This document shows, in pieces, positions 1-8,213 of a DNA stretch of 64,000 bases. The notes under the pieces are model-generated. The model was given only the letters and a program-made list of their open reading frames with translations. It had not been told where the DNA came from and made no database searches. Each line of letters opens with the position of its first letter. Position 1 is the first letter of the stretch. This stretch comes from an uncultured Flavobacteriaceae bacterium (GTDB lineage Bacteria > Bacteroidota > Bacteroidia > Flavobacteriales > Flavobacteriaceae), in NCBI GenBank assembly GCA_947486785.1, contig CANKUU010000015.1:24040-88039 (forward strand), given 5' to 3'. Position numbers and translations under genes: made by a program.

Positions 1-1260
1 TATGACAAGCAATTTAGTGATGCTATTTATGGTGTTGAAAAAGATGGCAGATATGTGACCCAACCGCGTTTAAAAACGATGTTGAATCATGAAATGCGTT
101 TGATGGAAGAACGTATAAGCAGAGAAAGTCATCCTGATCGCTTATTTTTCTCTTACGCAAACACAGTTGCCACCATCGATTTTTCAAAACGGTATAAAGG
201 CCACGGTTGGATTGGTATTCGCTATCAATTAGACCCTACGCAGAAAGAGCTAGATGAAATTATTTTACACGTACGCTTTAAACAAAATGAAGCACGACTA
301 CAGCAAGAAACTTTAGGTATTTTGGGGGTTAACCTAATTTATGGTGCTTTTTACAAGTATCATAAACCTAAAAAAATGTTGAAATATTTATATGATCATA
401 TTGATAAAGACACTATTGAAATTGATATGATTAATTTTAATGGTCCTAATTTTAAAGATGTTGATAATAGATTAATGAGTCTTCAGCTTATCAAAAATGA
501 TATGACTGATGCTGTTATGTTTGGCCCTGATGGTAATAATCTTTTGCCCGCAGCAGTACTCTACAAAAAAAATATATTAGCCCTTCGCGGTAGCTTTCGA
601 CCGGTAACGAAAGTAAATCTTGACATGTATAAAAAATCTTATGATATATTTATACGAGACGCTGCCGTAGATGAAGAAAAAACGATTGTTATTTTTGAAA
701 TAACCTTATCAAACTTAAAAGCATCTGGTGAAATTGATGAACAAGATTTTATGGATAGAGCAGAGTTATTGTGCTCTATGGGACAGCATGTAATGATCTC
801 AAAATTTCAAGAATATTATAAACTTGTAGAATATTTTAATAATTATACAAAACAACGAATTGGGCTTACCATGGGTGTAAACAATTTGATTGATGTTTTT
901 GATGAAAAATATTATCGACATTTAAGTGGCGGAATACTAGAAGCTTTTGGTAAATTATTCTTCAAAGATTTACAGGTCTACTTGTACCCCATGAAAAACG
1001 CTGAAACTGGCCAGATTATGACAAGTAACAACGTTAAAGTACACCCAAGAATGAAAGAATTATATAAATTCTTTAAGTACAATGGTAAGGTGATGGACAT
1101 TATTGATTATGACCCTGAAATTATGGATATTTTCTCAAGAAATGTGCTCAAAAAAATTATGAGTGGTGAAGCAGGTTGGGAAGAGCAACTACCCGAGGGT
1201 ATTGCTGAAATAATTAAAAGCAAAAAATTGTTTACTAAAAAAATGACTGAAACGAAGTAA
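1..1260 (+). CDS. Conserved cytoplasmic protein, 5' end outside window
   Basis: The reading frame is open to the first base of the window (Tyr-Asp-Lys-Gln-Phe-Ser at positions 1-18), so this is the C-terminal part of a longer gene. A GTG at 55 could be mistaken for a start but is internal. At least 419 codons are visible. There is no signal peptide or membrane segment in the visible part; it looks soluble and mixed alpha/beta, with conserved-looking stretches such as GHGWIGIR, NRLMSLQ, LRGSFRPVTKVN and HLSGGILEAFGKLFF. From memory of the family, such proteins are widespread and often carry misleading automatic names (TonB-dependent receptor, nicotinate-nucleotide adenylyltransferase). Nothing visible supports either name, and I cannot assign a function. 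A strong hairpin terminator lies 18 bases after the stop. Confidence 0.8.
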   Translation, partial: YDKQFSDAIYGVEKDGRYVTQPRLKTMLNHEMRLMEERISRESHPDRLFFSYANTVATIDFSKRYKGHGWIGIRYQLDPTQKELDEIILHVRFKQNEARLQQETLGILGVNLIYGAFYKYHKPKKMLKYLYDHIDKDTIEIDMINFNGPNFKDVDNRLMSLQLIKNDMTDAVMFGPDGNNLLPAAVLYKKNILALRGSFRPVTKVNLDMYKKSYDIFIRDAAVDEEKTIVIFEITLSNLKASGEIDEQDFMDRAELLCSMGQHVMISKFQEYYKLVEYFNNYTKQRIGLTMGVNNLIDVFDEKYYRHLSGGILEAFGKLFFKDLQVYLYPMKNAETGQIMTSNNVKVHPRMKELYKFFKYNGKVMDIIDYDPEIMDIFSRNVLKKIMSGEAGWEEQLPEGIAEIIKSKKLFTKKMTETK

Positions 1261-1277
1261 CGTATTAATTCCTTTTT

Positions 1278-1316
1278 ATTAAGCCCCTATTTTTTTTAAA
1301 AAAATAGGGGCTTAAT
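1278..1316. terminator. Bidirectional intrinsic terminator
   Basis: A near-perfect palindrome pairs ATTAAGCCCCTA with TAGGGGCTTAAT through A/T tracts. It lies between the convergent ends of the partial gene (stop at 1260) and the peroxiredoxin (ends at 1333), so it can serve both. Confidence 0.85.
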
Positions 1317-1332
1317 ATTTTAATATATTCTT

Positions 1333-1788
1333 TTAATTTTCAAGTATTTGATTAGCATGATCCTTTGTTTTAACTTTTTCAATAACTTTTGAAATAATTC
1401 CATTTTCATCAATAACAAAAGTCATTCTATGAATACCGTCATAAACTTTTCCCATAAATTTCTTGGTTCCCCAAACACCAAAAGTATTAATAACCGTATG
1501 ATCTTCGTCTGCCAATAGAGGAAAAGGAAATTTGTACTTATTTCTAAAATTTGATTGTCTTTTTTCTGAATCTGCACTTACACCAAGTAGCTCATACCCC
1601 TGTAATTGTAATTCAGCATAATTATCTCTTAAATTACAAGCCTCCACAGTACAACCTGGTGTACTTGCCTTAGGATAGAAAAAAACAATTAATTTTTTTC
1701 CTTTGTAATCAGATAAATGTATAGTATTGCCATCTTGGTCTTTGGCTGAAAATTCAGGCACAGCATCTCCTATTTTTAAAGTATTCAT
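1333..1788 (-). CDS. bcp: Thioredoxin-dependent peroxiredoxin (PrxQ/BCP)
   Basis: A 151-residue cytosolic peroxiredoxin that reduces hydrogen and alkyl peroxides using thioredoxin. The diagnostic motif is ASTPGCTVEAC, with the peroxidatic Cys in TPGCT and the resolving Cys five residues later; this spacing defines the atypical PrxQ subgroup. FFYPKA and the Arg of KFMGKVYDGIHR-type context also fit the fold. The length matches the family (about 150). It is transcribed divergently from the endonuclease III gene; the two starts are only about 55 bases apart and probably share a control region. Confidence 0.93.
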   Translation of the reverse strand: MNTLKIGDAVPEFSAKDQDGNTIHLSDYKGKKLIVFFYPKASTPGCTVEACNLRDNYAELQLQGYELLGVSADSEKRQSNFRNKYKFPFPLLADEDHTVINTFGVWGTKKFMGKVYDGIHRMTFVIDENGIISKVIEKVKTKDHANQILEN

Positions 1789-1843
1789 TGCTAAATTTAA
1801 AGTAATTAATAGTTGTACAGTTTACGATAAAATTAACTCAAAA

Positions 1844-2506
1844 ATGACAAAAAGCGAAAAAATAAATTTTACGATTAATACACTTCAAAAGTTATACCCT
1901 ACAATCCCTGTTCCATTAGATCATAAAGACCCATATACTTTATTAATAGCCGTTTTAATGTCTGCACAAAGTACTGACGTTCGTGTAAATAAAATTACAC
2001 CTTTGTTGTTTGCAAAAGCCGACAACCCGTACGATATGATAAAGTTATCTGTTGAAGAAATTAGAGAGATTATAAAACCGGTAGGGCTATCACCCATGAA
2101 AGCTAAAGGTATTTATGGCTTATCTAAGGCTATAGTTGAGAAATATGACGGTAAAGTACCTCAAAAATTGGAACAGTTAGAGGAATTTCCTGCAGTAGGC
2201 CATAAAACAGCAAGTGTTGTAGTGTCTCAAGCTTTTGGCATACCTGCTTTTCCTGTAGATACCCATATACATCGATTGATGTATCGATGGGGATTTTCAA
2301 ACGGCAAAAACGTAAATCAAACTGAAAAAGATGCTAAAAGACTGTTTCCTAAAGAATTATGGAACGATCTTCACCTACAAATTATATGGTATGGTCGTGA
2401 ATATTCTCCAGCCAGAGGATGGAATTTGGATAAAGATGTTATTACCAAAACCATTGGAAGAAAAAAAGTTATTCACGACTATTATCGAACTAAAAATACC
2501 CGCTAA
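1844..2506 (+). CDS. nth: Endonuclease III-like DNA glycosylase without Fe-S cluster
   Basis: A 220-residue HhH-GPD base-excision repair enzyme expected to remove oxidised pyrimidines and cut at AP sites. Visible motifs are LMSAQSTD, the helix-hairpin-helix FPAVGHKTASVV with the catalytic Lys, and PVDTHIHR with the catalytic Asp. The four-Cys C-terminal loop that binds [4Fe-4S] in E. coli Nth is replaced by YGREYSPARGWNLDKD, and the protein has no cysteine at all. The ATG at 1844 was chosen because the frame upstream only adds a non-homologous 39-residue stretch overlapping the divergent peroxiredoxin gene. Its stop lies 14 bases from the convergent microprotein gene. Confidence 0.92.
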   Translation: MTKSEKINFTINTLQKLYPTIPVPLDHKDPYTLLIAVLMSAQSTDVRVNKITPLLFAKADNPYDMIKLSVEEIREIIKPVGLSPMKAKGIYGLSKAIVEKYDGKVPQKLEQLEEFPAVGHKTASVVVSQAFGIPAFPVDTHIHRLMYRWGFSNGKNVNQTEKDAKRLFPKELWNDLHLQIIWYGREYSPARGWNLDKDVITKTIGRKKVIHDYYRTKNTR

Positions 2507-2519
2507 ACGCAGGTACATT

Positions 2520-2663
2520 TTAGTTTAAAATACTTTCAAATTTTAAATCTTGGTATTCTACCACTCGTAATGACTTTGAAAAAGATAACAAAAAACGAAC
2601 TGTATCTTTGCTTGATTTTATAAGTTTTGTTTCTTTTTGGTGTTCTGTGTAAATTCTATCCAT
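2520..2663 (-). CDS. 47-residue microprotein downstream of ECF sigma factor (copy 1)
   Basis: A short frame beginning ATG at 2663 (MDRIYTEHQ) and ending TAA at 2520-2522. It aligns without gaps over all 47 residues with the frame at 3731-3874, sharing about 17 identities including RIYT/KIYT, FLL..SKSL.V, ES and a terminal Asn. Each copy lies 73-74 bases downstream of one of two paralogous sigma factor genes, so the pair was duplicated together. This conservation of reading frame and spacing is the main evidence that it is a real gene. It has no membrane segment or signal peptide. Function is unknown; a regulator or partner of the adjacent sigma factor is an inference from position only. Confidence 0.7.
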   Translation of the reverse strand: MDRIYTEHQKETKLIKSSKDTVRFLLSFSKSLRVVEYQDLKFESILN

Positions 2664-2736
2664 GTCAATAAGGCTTGTTATGCTAGAATAACGCAGCAAA
2701 TATGGATATATTGTTTACACCTTAAGAAACGAAATA

Positions 2737-3378
2737 TTAATTTGTCAAAACTATGTTGTTTTTTTCAATAATCTTTCTAAGGTTAATTAAGGCATATCGC
2801 ATTCTACCTAAAGCAGTATTTATGCTTACCCCAGTATTTTCGGAAATTTCTTTAAAGCTCATATCCTTATAAATACGCATTAAAAGTACTTCTCGTTGAT
2901 CATCTGGAAGCTCTTCAATTAAATCTCTTAAATCAGAATCAATTTGATCTTTTATAATTTGTTTCTCTGCATTTAACTTATCATCACCAATAACTGAGAA
3001 TATATTGAAGTCATCGCTACCTTCAAACTTCGGCATTCTCTTATTTTTTCTAAAATGGTCAATAATCAAATTGTGAGCAATTCTCATTACCCATGGTAAA
3101 AATTTACCTTCTTCGCTATAAGAACCTTTCTTAAGAGTCTTAATTACTTTAATGAAGGTATCTTGAAAAATATCTTCAGTAATATCTCTGTCTAATACTT
3201 TTGAATAAATAAAACTAGTTACACGTTGATTATGACGGTTAATTAAAATTTCTAGAGATTTTTCATCACCACTTATATAATCTCTTACTAGTATTGAGTC
3301 TTCTATTTGATATTCCATGCGAGTAGGTCTTTTGTTTATTGTTTGGGCGTTTGTTTTAATTGTTTTTTGGTTAGCCAT
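2737..3378 (-). CDS. ECF-family RNA polymerase sigma factor (copy 1)
   Basis: A 213-residue sigma-70 family protein of the extracytoplasmic-function group. Region 2 (roughly residues 35-105) contains TEDIFQDTFIKVI and the promoter-melting stretch FLPWVMRIAHNLIIDHFRK. Region 4 (about 150-205) has LPDDQREVLLMRIYKDMS followed by the helix-turn-helix FKEISENTGVSINTALGRMR. About three quarters of residues match the second copy at 3949-4530. The start is uncertain: the first 20 residues (MANQKTIKTN...) have no counterpart in copy 2, and Met21 is an alternative. No anti-sigma factor with a membrane helix lies next to it; the only linked partner is the microprotein downstream. Confidence 0.92.
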   Translation of the reverse strand: MANQKTIKTNAQTINKRPTRMEYQIEDSILVRDYISGDEKSLEILINRHNQRVTSFIYSKVLDRDITEDIFQDTFIKVIKTLKKGSYSEEGKFLPWVMRIAHNLIIDHFRKNKRMPKFEGSDDFNIFSVIGDDKLNAEKQIIKDQIDSDLRDLIEELPDDQREVLLMRIYKDMSFKEISENTGVSINTALGRMRYALINLRKIIEKNNIVLTN

Positions 3379-3667
3379 GGTAGATTTTTTTTTGAGTTTG
3401 GTTATTATCGCTGCAATTGAGCTTTGATGTTTAACTATGACCCAAAACTATGTATTAAGGGGCTAGAGAAAAAAAACTTGTTGTCAAACCCCTAGTTTTT
3501 GATGTGAAAACGCACTTTTCTATTCTTCTGTAAAATAAAGTACTCTTAGGTGCGTTACTTCAACAACTCTTGATAAAGCACTTTCATCGTATTTTCTGAA
3601 CTTTTATATCTTATGTATATAGGTGAGTACTATATAGGAATGAATTATATACTGATATTCTTAAACT

Positions 3668-3721
3668 CTAAAGCAAAAAAAAGCCCCAACATTATAATGT
3701 TGGGGCTTTTTTTTGCTTTAG
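3668..3721. terminator. Perfect 54-bp palindromic terminator
   Basis: An uninterrupted palindrome centred between 3694 and 3695 (CTAAAGC, A-tract, GCCCCAACATTA and its complement), with A and T tracts built into the stem. It lies 10 bases after the stop of the microprotein gene at 3731 and so ends the upstream sigma-microprotein transcript before the second cassette. Confidence 0.88.
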
Positions 3722-3730
3722 AATAAAATA

Positions 3731-3874
3731 CTAATTCATATTCGATTCATATTGTACACCTTTAATGGTAGCTACATTTAAAGATTTTGAATAGTTCAAT
3801 AAAAATTCAATGGTTTCAGGTTTTGCTTGAACTAGATTGACTTTGTTGTTGTTTTTTGTATAAATTTTTCCCAT
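3731..3874 (-). CDS. 47-residue microprotein downstream of ECF sigma factor (copy 2)
   Basis: The frame starts with ATG at 3874 (MGKIYTKNNN) and ends with TAG at 3731-3733, giving 47 residues. It is collinear with the microprotein at 2520-2663 (about 36 percent identity, no gaps). The shared core is T..FLL..SKSL.V in the middle and ES..N at the end. It sits 74 bases after the second sigma factor gene and directly before a strong terminator, so it is very likely co-transcribed with that gene. It is soluble, without cysteines or a signal peptide. Function unknown. Confidence 0.75.
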   Translation of the reverse strand: MGKIYTKNNNKVNLVQAKPETIEFLLNYSKSLNVATIKGVQYESNMN

Positions 3875-3948
3875 ATCTAGTTTTCAATTGTTTGATATTT
3901 AAACGAAAACAAAACTAAATATAGTAAAATCGAACGACAAATACCGTA

Positions 3949-4530
3949 TTAATTCGTTAAAGCAATATTATTTTCACTAACGATCTTTCTAAGGTTAATT
4001 AACGCATAACGCATTCTGCCTAAGGCTGTATTTATACTAACACCTGTATTTTCCGAAATTTCTTTAAAGCTCATATCCTTATAAATACGCATTATCAAAA
4101 CTTCTCGCTGGTCTTCTGGCAATTCTTCAACCAAAAGTCTAAGATCACTATCTATTTGATCTTTTATAATTTGACTTTCTATATCTAATTTATCGTCGCC
4201 CATAAGAGAAAGCATATTATAGGCATCGCCACCTTGATACATAGGCATTCTATTATTCTTTCTAAAATGATCTATAATAAGGTTATGAGCTATTCGCATG
4301 ATCCAAGGTAAAAATTTACCTTCTTCATTATATGTTCCTCTTTTTAAGGTTCGAATTACCTTTATAAAAGCTTCTTGAAAAATATCTTCAGTAATTCCCC
4401 TATCATTTACTTTAGAGTAAATAAAACTACTTATTCGCCTATTGTGCCGCTCAATAAGCGTCTCTAAGGCTCTTTCATCTCCAGAAATATATTTTTGAAT
4501 TAAAATGGAATCGTCAATTTGCACTTTCAT
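3949..4530 (-). CDS. ECF-family RNA polymerase sigma factor (copy 2)
   Basis: A 193-residue ECF sigma factor paralogous to the gene at 2737-3378. Region 2 carries TEDIFQEAFIKVI and FLPWIMRIAHNLIIDHFRK; region 4 carries LPEDQREVLIMRIYKDMS and the same SFKEISENTGVSINTALGR helix-turn-helix, which is identical in the two proteins. They may therefore see similar -35 elements. The ATG at 4530 (MKVQIDDS) is preferred over an upstream in-frame Met at 4563 because it aligns with the paralogue. The divergence between copies is concentrated in the linker between regions 2 and 4. The gene diverges from uvrA, with about 235 bases between the starts. Confidence 0.92.
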   Translation of the reverse strand: MKVQIDDSILIQKYISGDERALETLIERHNRRISSFIYSKVNDRGITEDIFQEAFIKVIRTLKRGTYNEEGKFLPWIMRIAHNLIIDHFRKNNRMPMYQGGDAYNMLSLMGDDKLDIESQIIKDQIDSDLRLLVEELPEDQREVLIMRIYKDMSFKEISENTGVSINTALGRMRYALINLRKIVSENNIALTN

Positions 4531-4765
4531 AACTATTACTTTTAATGGTGTATACATAAGCACAATCAGAATGATTATGACATGATGTTAATAATCCAGT
4601 TTTTAAAAAGTAATTTTACGTTATAGGCTTTCGACTTTTTGGAATGCCCAAAGATATATAAAAAAATTATACTTCAAAAAAATTATATAATGTGGAGATA
4701 AATTAATTAGTCTAACATGTACATTTATAGAGAATAAAAAGTTGATATTGTATCTTTGCAAGCTT

Positions 4766-7558
4766 ATGACAAAGATGCCTAATTTACTTGACGTTAACCC
4801 AAAAGACAATATCATTATAAAAGGTGCACGACTGCACAACTTAAAAAATATTGATGTTGTAATACCTAGAAACAAATTTGTAGTAATAACCGGTTTATCT
4901 GGCTCTGGAAAATCTAGCTTGGCATTTGACACACTTTATGCTGAAGGGCAAAGACGTTATGTTGAAAGTCTCTCTTCATATGCACGGCAATTTTTAGGTA
5001 AATTAGACAAACCAAAAGTTGATTATATAAAAGGTATAGCGCCTGCAATTGCAATAGAACAAAAGGTAAACTCAACAAATCCGAGATCTACAGTTGGAAC
5101 AACTACGGAAATTTATGACTACTTAAAATTACTTTTCGCAAGAATTGGAAAAACAATTTCACCAATTTCTGGTGAAGAGGTTAAAAAGAATACGGTAACC
5201 GACGTTGTTTCGCATATTAAAAAATACGACTTAGGCACAAAACTACTTTTATTAGCACCCATAACTATACCTAAAAATAGAGACTCTTTAAAATCGCTTG
5301 AGCTATTTTCAAAACAAGGCTATGCAAGAATACAATATAAGGGAGAAGTATTGCGAATTGATGATGCACCTAAAAATATTGGCAAAAAATTCTACTTAGT
5401 TGTTGATAGAATTATCACCAAAGATGATGAAGACTTTTATAATCGTTTAGCCAATGCTATTGACACTGCCTATTTTGAAGGAAAAGGAGAGTGCATCATT
5501 GAAGAGTTAACAAATAAAAAACAAGTGCATTTTAGTAATAAATTTGATTTAGATGGTATGTCTTTCTTAGAGCCTAATGTGCACTTATTTAGTTTTAATA
5601 ATCCGTATGGGGCTTGTCCTGAGTGTGAAGGTTATGGTGATGTTATTGGCATTGACGAAGATCTTGTTATACCCAATACCTCATTATCAGTCTATGAGAA
5701 TGCTATTTTTGCTTGGCGTGGAGAAAGCATGAGTTGGTACCGAGATCAATTGGTGAATGCAGCTTATAAATTTGACTTTCCTATTCACAAACCTTGGTTT
5801 CAATTAACAGAAGCACAAAAGAAACTTGTTTGGGATGGTAATGATTTCTTTATCGGTCTTCATAAATTTTTTAAACAACTCGAAGAAAAAAGTTATAAAA
5901 TTCAAAATCGAGTAATGCTATCTAGATATCGCGGAAAAACTACTTGTAAAGTATGCAATGGAAGACGCCTACGCTTAGAAACAGATTATGTAAAGATTGC
6001 AGATAAATCTATCTCTGATTTAGTAGATCTACCGATAGAAAAATTAATAGATTTTTTTAAAACTATACCACTAAATGCTCATGATACTCAAATTGCAAAT
6101 AGACTACTCAAAGAAATAAATGCACGACTAGGTTTTCTATTTAAAGTTGGGTTAGGATATTTAACCTTAAATCGAAAATCTAATAGCCTATCTGGTGGAG
6201 AAAGTCAGCGTATTAATTTAGCAACCTCTTTGGGTAGTAGTTTAGTAGGTTCTATGTATATTTTAGATGAACCTAGCATAGGATTACATCCAAAAGATAC
6301 CGAAAATTTAATTGATGTTTTAAAATCTTTACGCGATTTAGGTAATACGGTTATTGTAGTAGAGCACGATGAAGATATAATGAAAGCCGCCGATCAAGTT
6401 ATAGATATTGGTCCGCTAGCAGGCACTCAAGGAGGAGAAGTTGTTGCTAACGGTACTTTAAAAGATATTTTAAAATCCACGTCGCTTACGGCAAGCTATT
6501 TAAATGGTAAAGAAGAAATCAAAATTCCTAATAAAAGAAGAACTTCAAAGAGTTTTATTAAAATCACTGGGGCTAGAGCAAATAATTTAAAAAATATTGA
6601 TGTCACTTTTCCCCTAAATATGTTAACCGTTGTGACTGGTGTTTCTGGCAGCGGTAAAAGCACCTTAGTGAAGAATATTTTATATCCAATTATTTTAAAA
6701 GAAGTTGGTGGTTTCGGACAAAAAGCAGGTCAGTACACATCTTTTGAAGGTGAATTTAAAGCTATTAAACATGTCGAATTTGTAGATCAGAACCCTATTG
6801 GTAGGTCATCAAGGTCTAACCCAGTAACCTATATAAAGGCCTACGATGATATTCGTAATTTATTCGCTTCTCAAAAGTTAAGCAAAATTAGAGCCTACCA
6901 AGCAAAGCACTTTTCCTTTAATGTCGACGGAGGTCGTTGTGAAAAATGTAAAGGAGAAGGTGAAATTACAGTAGAAATGCAGTTTATGGCAGATGTGCAC
7001 CTAACATGTGATGTTTGTGACGGAAAGCGTTTTAAGAAAGAAGTACTTGAAGTTAAATTTGAGAACCTTAGCATTGACGACATTTTAAATATGACCATTG
7101 ATAATGCTTTAGATTTTTTTGAAAAGCATCAACAAACTAAACTCTTTAGTAAATTAAAACCTTTACATGATGTAGGTTTAGGGTATGTAAAATTAGGCCA
7201 ATCCTCATCTACCCTATCAGGTGGCGAAGCACAACGAATTAAGCTCGCTTCTTTTTTAGTGAAAGGAAGGTCTAAAGAGAAAGCACTTTTTATTTTTGAT
7301 GAACCAACAACTGGGCTTCATTTTCACGACATTAAAAAATTACTAAAATCATTCACTGCCCTCATTGATAAAGGTCATTCTATTGTTGTTATTGAGCATA
7401 ATATTGAGCTAATAAAATCTGCTGATTACATTATAGATTTGGGACCTGAAGGGGGAGTAAACGGTGGTCAGTTATTAGCGACGGGGACCCCCGAAGAACT
7501 AGTAAAAAGCAAAAATTCTCATACCGCGAAATATCTTAAAGAGAAGTTACTACCATAA
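4766..7558 (+). CDS. uvrA: Excinuclease ABC subunit UvrA
   Basis: A 930-residue damage-recognition ATPase of nucleotide excision repair. Two ABC modules are visible: Walker A GLSGSGKSS near the N-terminus and GVSGSGKST in the second half, with signatures LSGGESQR and LSGGEAQR and Walker B ILDEPSIGLHP and FDEPTTGLHF. Zinc-binding Cys pairs occur at CPEC and CKVC in module I and CEKC and CDVC in module II. The length matches UvrA (about 940). ATG 4766 was chosen; ATG 4775 is also possible because a TATCTTTG promoter-like box at 4751-4758 leaves almost no leader. Many flavobacteria carry two UvrA paralogues, so another copy may exist elsewhere (inference). Confidence 0.96.
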   Translation: MTKMPNLLDVNPKDNIIIKGARLHNLKNIDVVIPRNKFVVITGLSGSGKSSLAFDTLYAEGQRRYVESLSSYARQFLGKLDKPKVDYIKGIAPAIAIEQKVNSTNPRSTVGTTTEIYDYLKLLFARIGKTISPISGEEVKKNTVTDVVSHIKKYDLGTKLLLLAPITIPKNRDSLKSLELFSKQGYARIQYKGEVLRIDDAPKNIGKKFYLVVDRIITKDDEDFYNRLANAIDTAYFEGKGECIIEELTNKKQVHFSNKFDLDGMSFLEPNVHLFSFNNPYGACPECEGYGDVIGIDEDLVIPNTSLSVYENAIFAWRGESMSWYRDQLVNAAYKFDFPIHKPWFQLTEAQKKLVWDGNDFFIGLHKFFKQLEEKSYKIQNRVMLSRYRGKTTCKVCNGRRLRLETDYVKIADKSISDLVDLPIEKLIDFFKTIPLNAHDTQIANRLLKEINARLGFLFKVGLGYLTLNRKSNSLSGGESQRINLATSLGSSLVGSMYILDEPSIGLHPKDTENLIDVLKSLRDLGNTVIVVEHDEDIMKAADQVIDIGPLAGTQGGEVVANGTLKDILKSTSLTASYLNGKEEIKIPNKRRTSKSFIKITGARANNLKNIDVTFPLNMLTVVTGVSGSGKSTLVKNILYPIILKEVGGFGQKAGQYTSFEGEFKAIKHVEFVDQNPIGRSSRSNPVTYIKAYDDIRNLFASQKLSKIRAYQAKHFSFNVDGGRCEKCKGEGEITVEMQFMADVHLTCDVCDGKRFKKEVLEVKFENLSIDDILNMTIDNALDFFEKHQQTKLFSKLKPLHDVGLGYVKLGQSSSTLSGGEAQRIKLASFLVKGRSKEKALFIFDEPTTGLHFHDIKKLLKSFTALIDKGHSIVVIEHNIELIKSADYIIDLGPEGGVNGGQLLATGTPEELVKSKNSHTAKYLKEKLLP

Positions 7559-8182
7559 GTTATCCCGCTTAGGTTGATAGAATTTAGAGGTGTCATTTTA
7601 AAATATGAATAATAATTAAGCCCATACCCTCATTAAACATGTAGGTATAAAGGTGTAAAAGAATACTCTAAATAGTAGTGGCAAAAAACTATTCATTCTT
7701 AAAAACTTAAATGTAACAATTTTACCCTGCCCCTATTTTTTTTCTAGTGCTTATTAAGGTATATCTATTGATAGATTTCAAAATCAAGAAAAAATCTCAA
7801 AAGAGAACTAAAAACATCGCCTTAACAAAATATATCTTTTAGGTAATGCTAAAAACTATTGAGACCTTATCCTTTTAATTTCATCCTGTAGTATTAGATA
7901 ATTAAGATTCACTTCTTCTTGATGATCGCAATTGCAGTATTTAAATACAAGTTATTTTTTTAAAAAAGCTCATCAAATTTATATTTTTAAGAACCTCAAT
8001 TTTTAAATAAACCAAATACATATATTATTTTTTGAAGGTATCAAAACCTGGCTAAAAAATCTTAATAAAAAATAATTTAAATTTTAACTTGTTTATTTAC
8101 AATCACTTATGATATTATTATTTTTATGGCATGCTCTTTGATACAGTATGTTCGAATGTGAATATTTCCATTCATAACGCAC
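7559..8182. other. Long AT-rich intergenic region
   Basis: About 620 bases between uvrA and the secreted Tyr-rich protein. I see no credible reading frame, RNA gene or clear terminator hairpin. The last 100 bases presumably hold the promoter of the downstream gene, including a small inverted repeat GAATG...CATTC near 8153-8173. Confidence 0.5.
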
Positions 8183-8213
8183 CTATCTTCGGGTAGATAT
8201 AAAATTTTATATC
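8183..8213 (+). promoter_or_regulatory. 5'-UTR C(UUCG)G hairpin plus palindrome abutting the start codon
   Basis: CTATC-TTCG-GGTAG at 8183-8196 can form a five-pair stem closed by a stable C(UUCG)G tetraloop. It runs directly into an 18-base perfect palindrome GATATAAAATTTTATATC (8196-8213) that ends right before the ATG at 8214. The two share one base, so they may be mutually exclusive folds. A translational control role is an inference. Confidence 0.4.

Noticed and set aside
2602..2610. TATCTTTG promoter-like box on the plus strand at about 2608
   Set aside because: It lies inside the microprotein gene and points toward convergent sigma genes with no plus-strand gene after it, so it is probably chance.
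4621..4932. 103-codon minus-strand frame covering the uvrA start
   Set aside because: It overlaps the conserved N-terminus and Walker A region of UvrA and shows no motif of its own.
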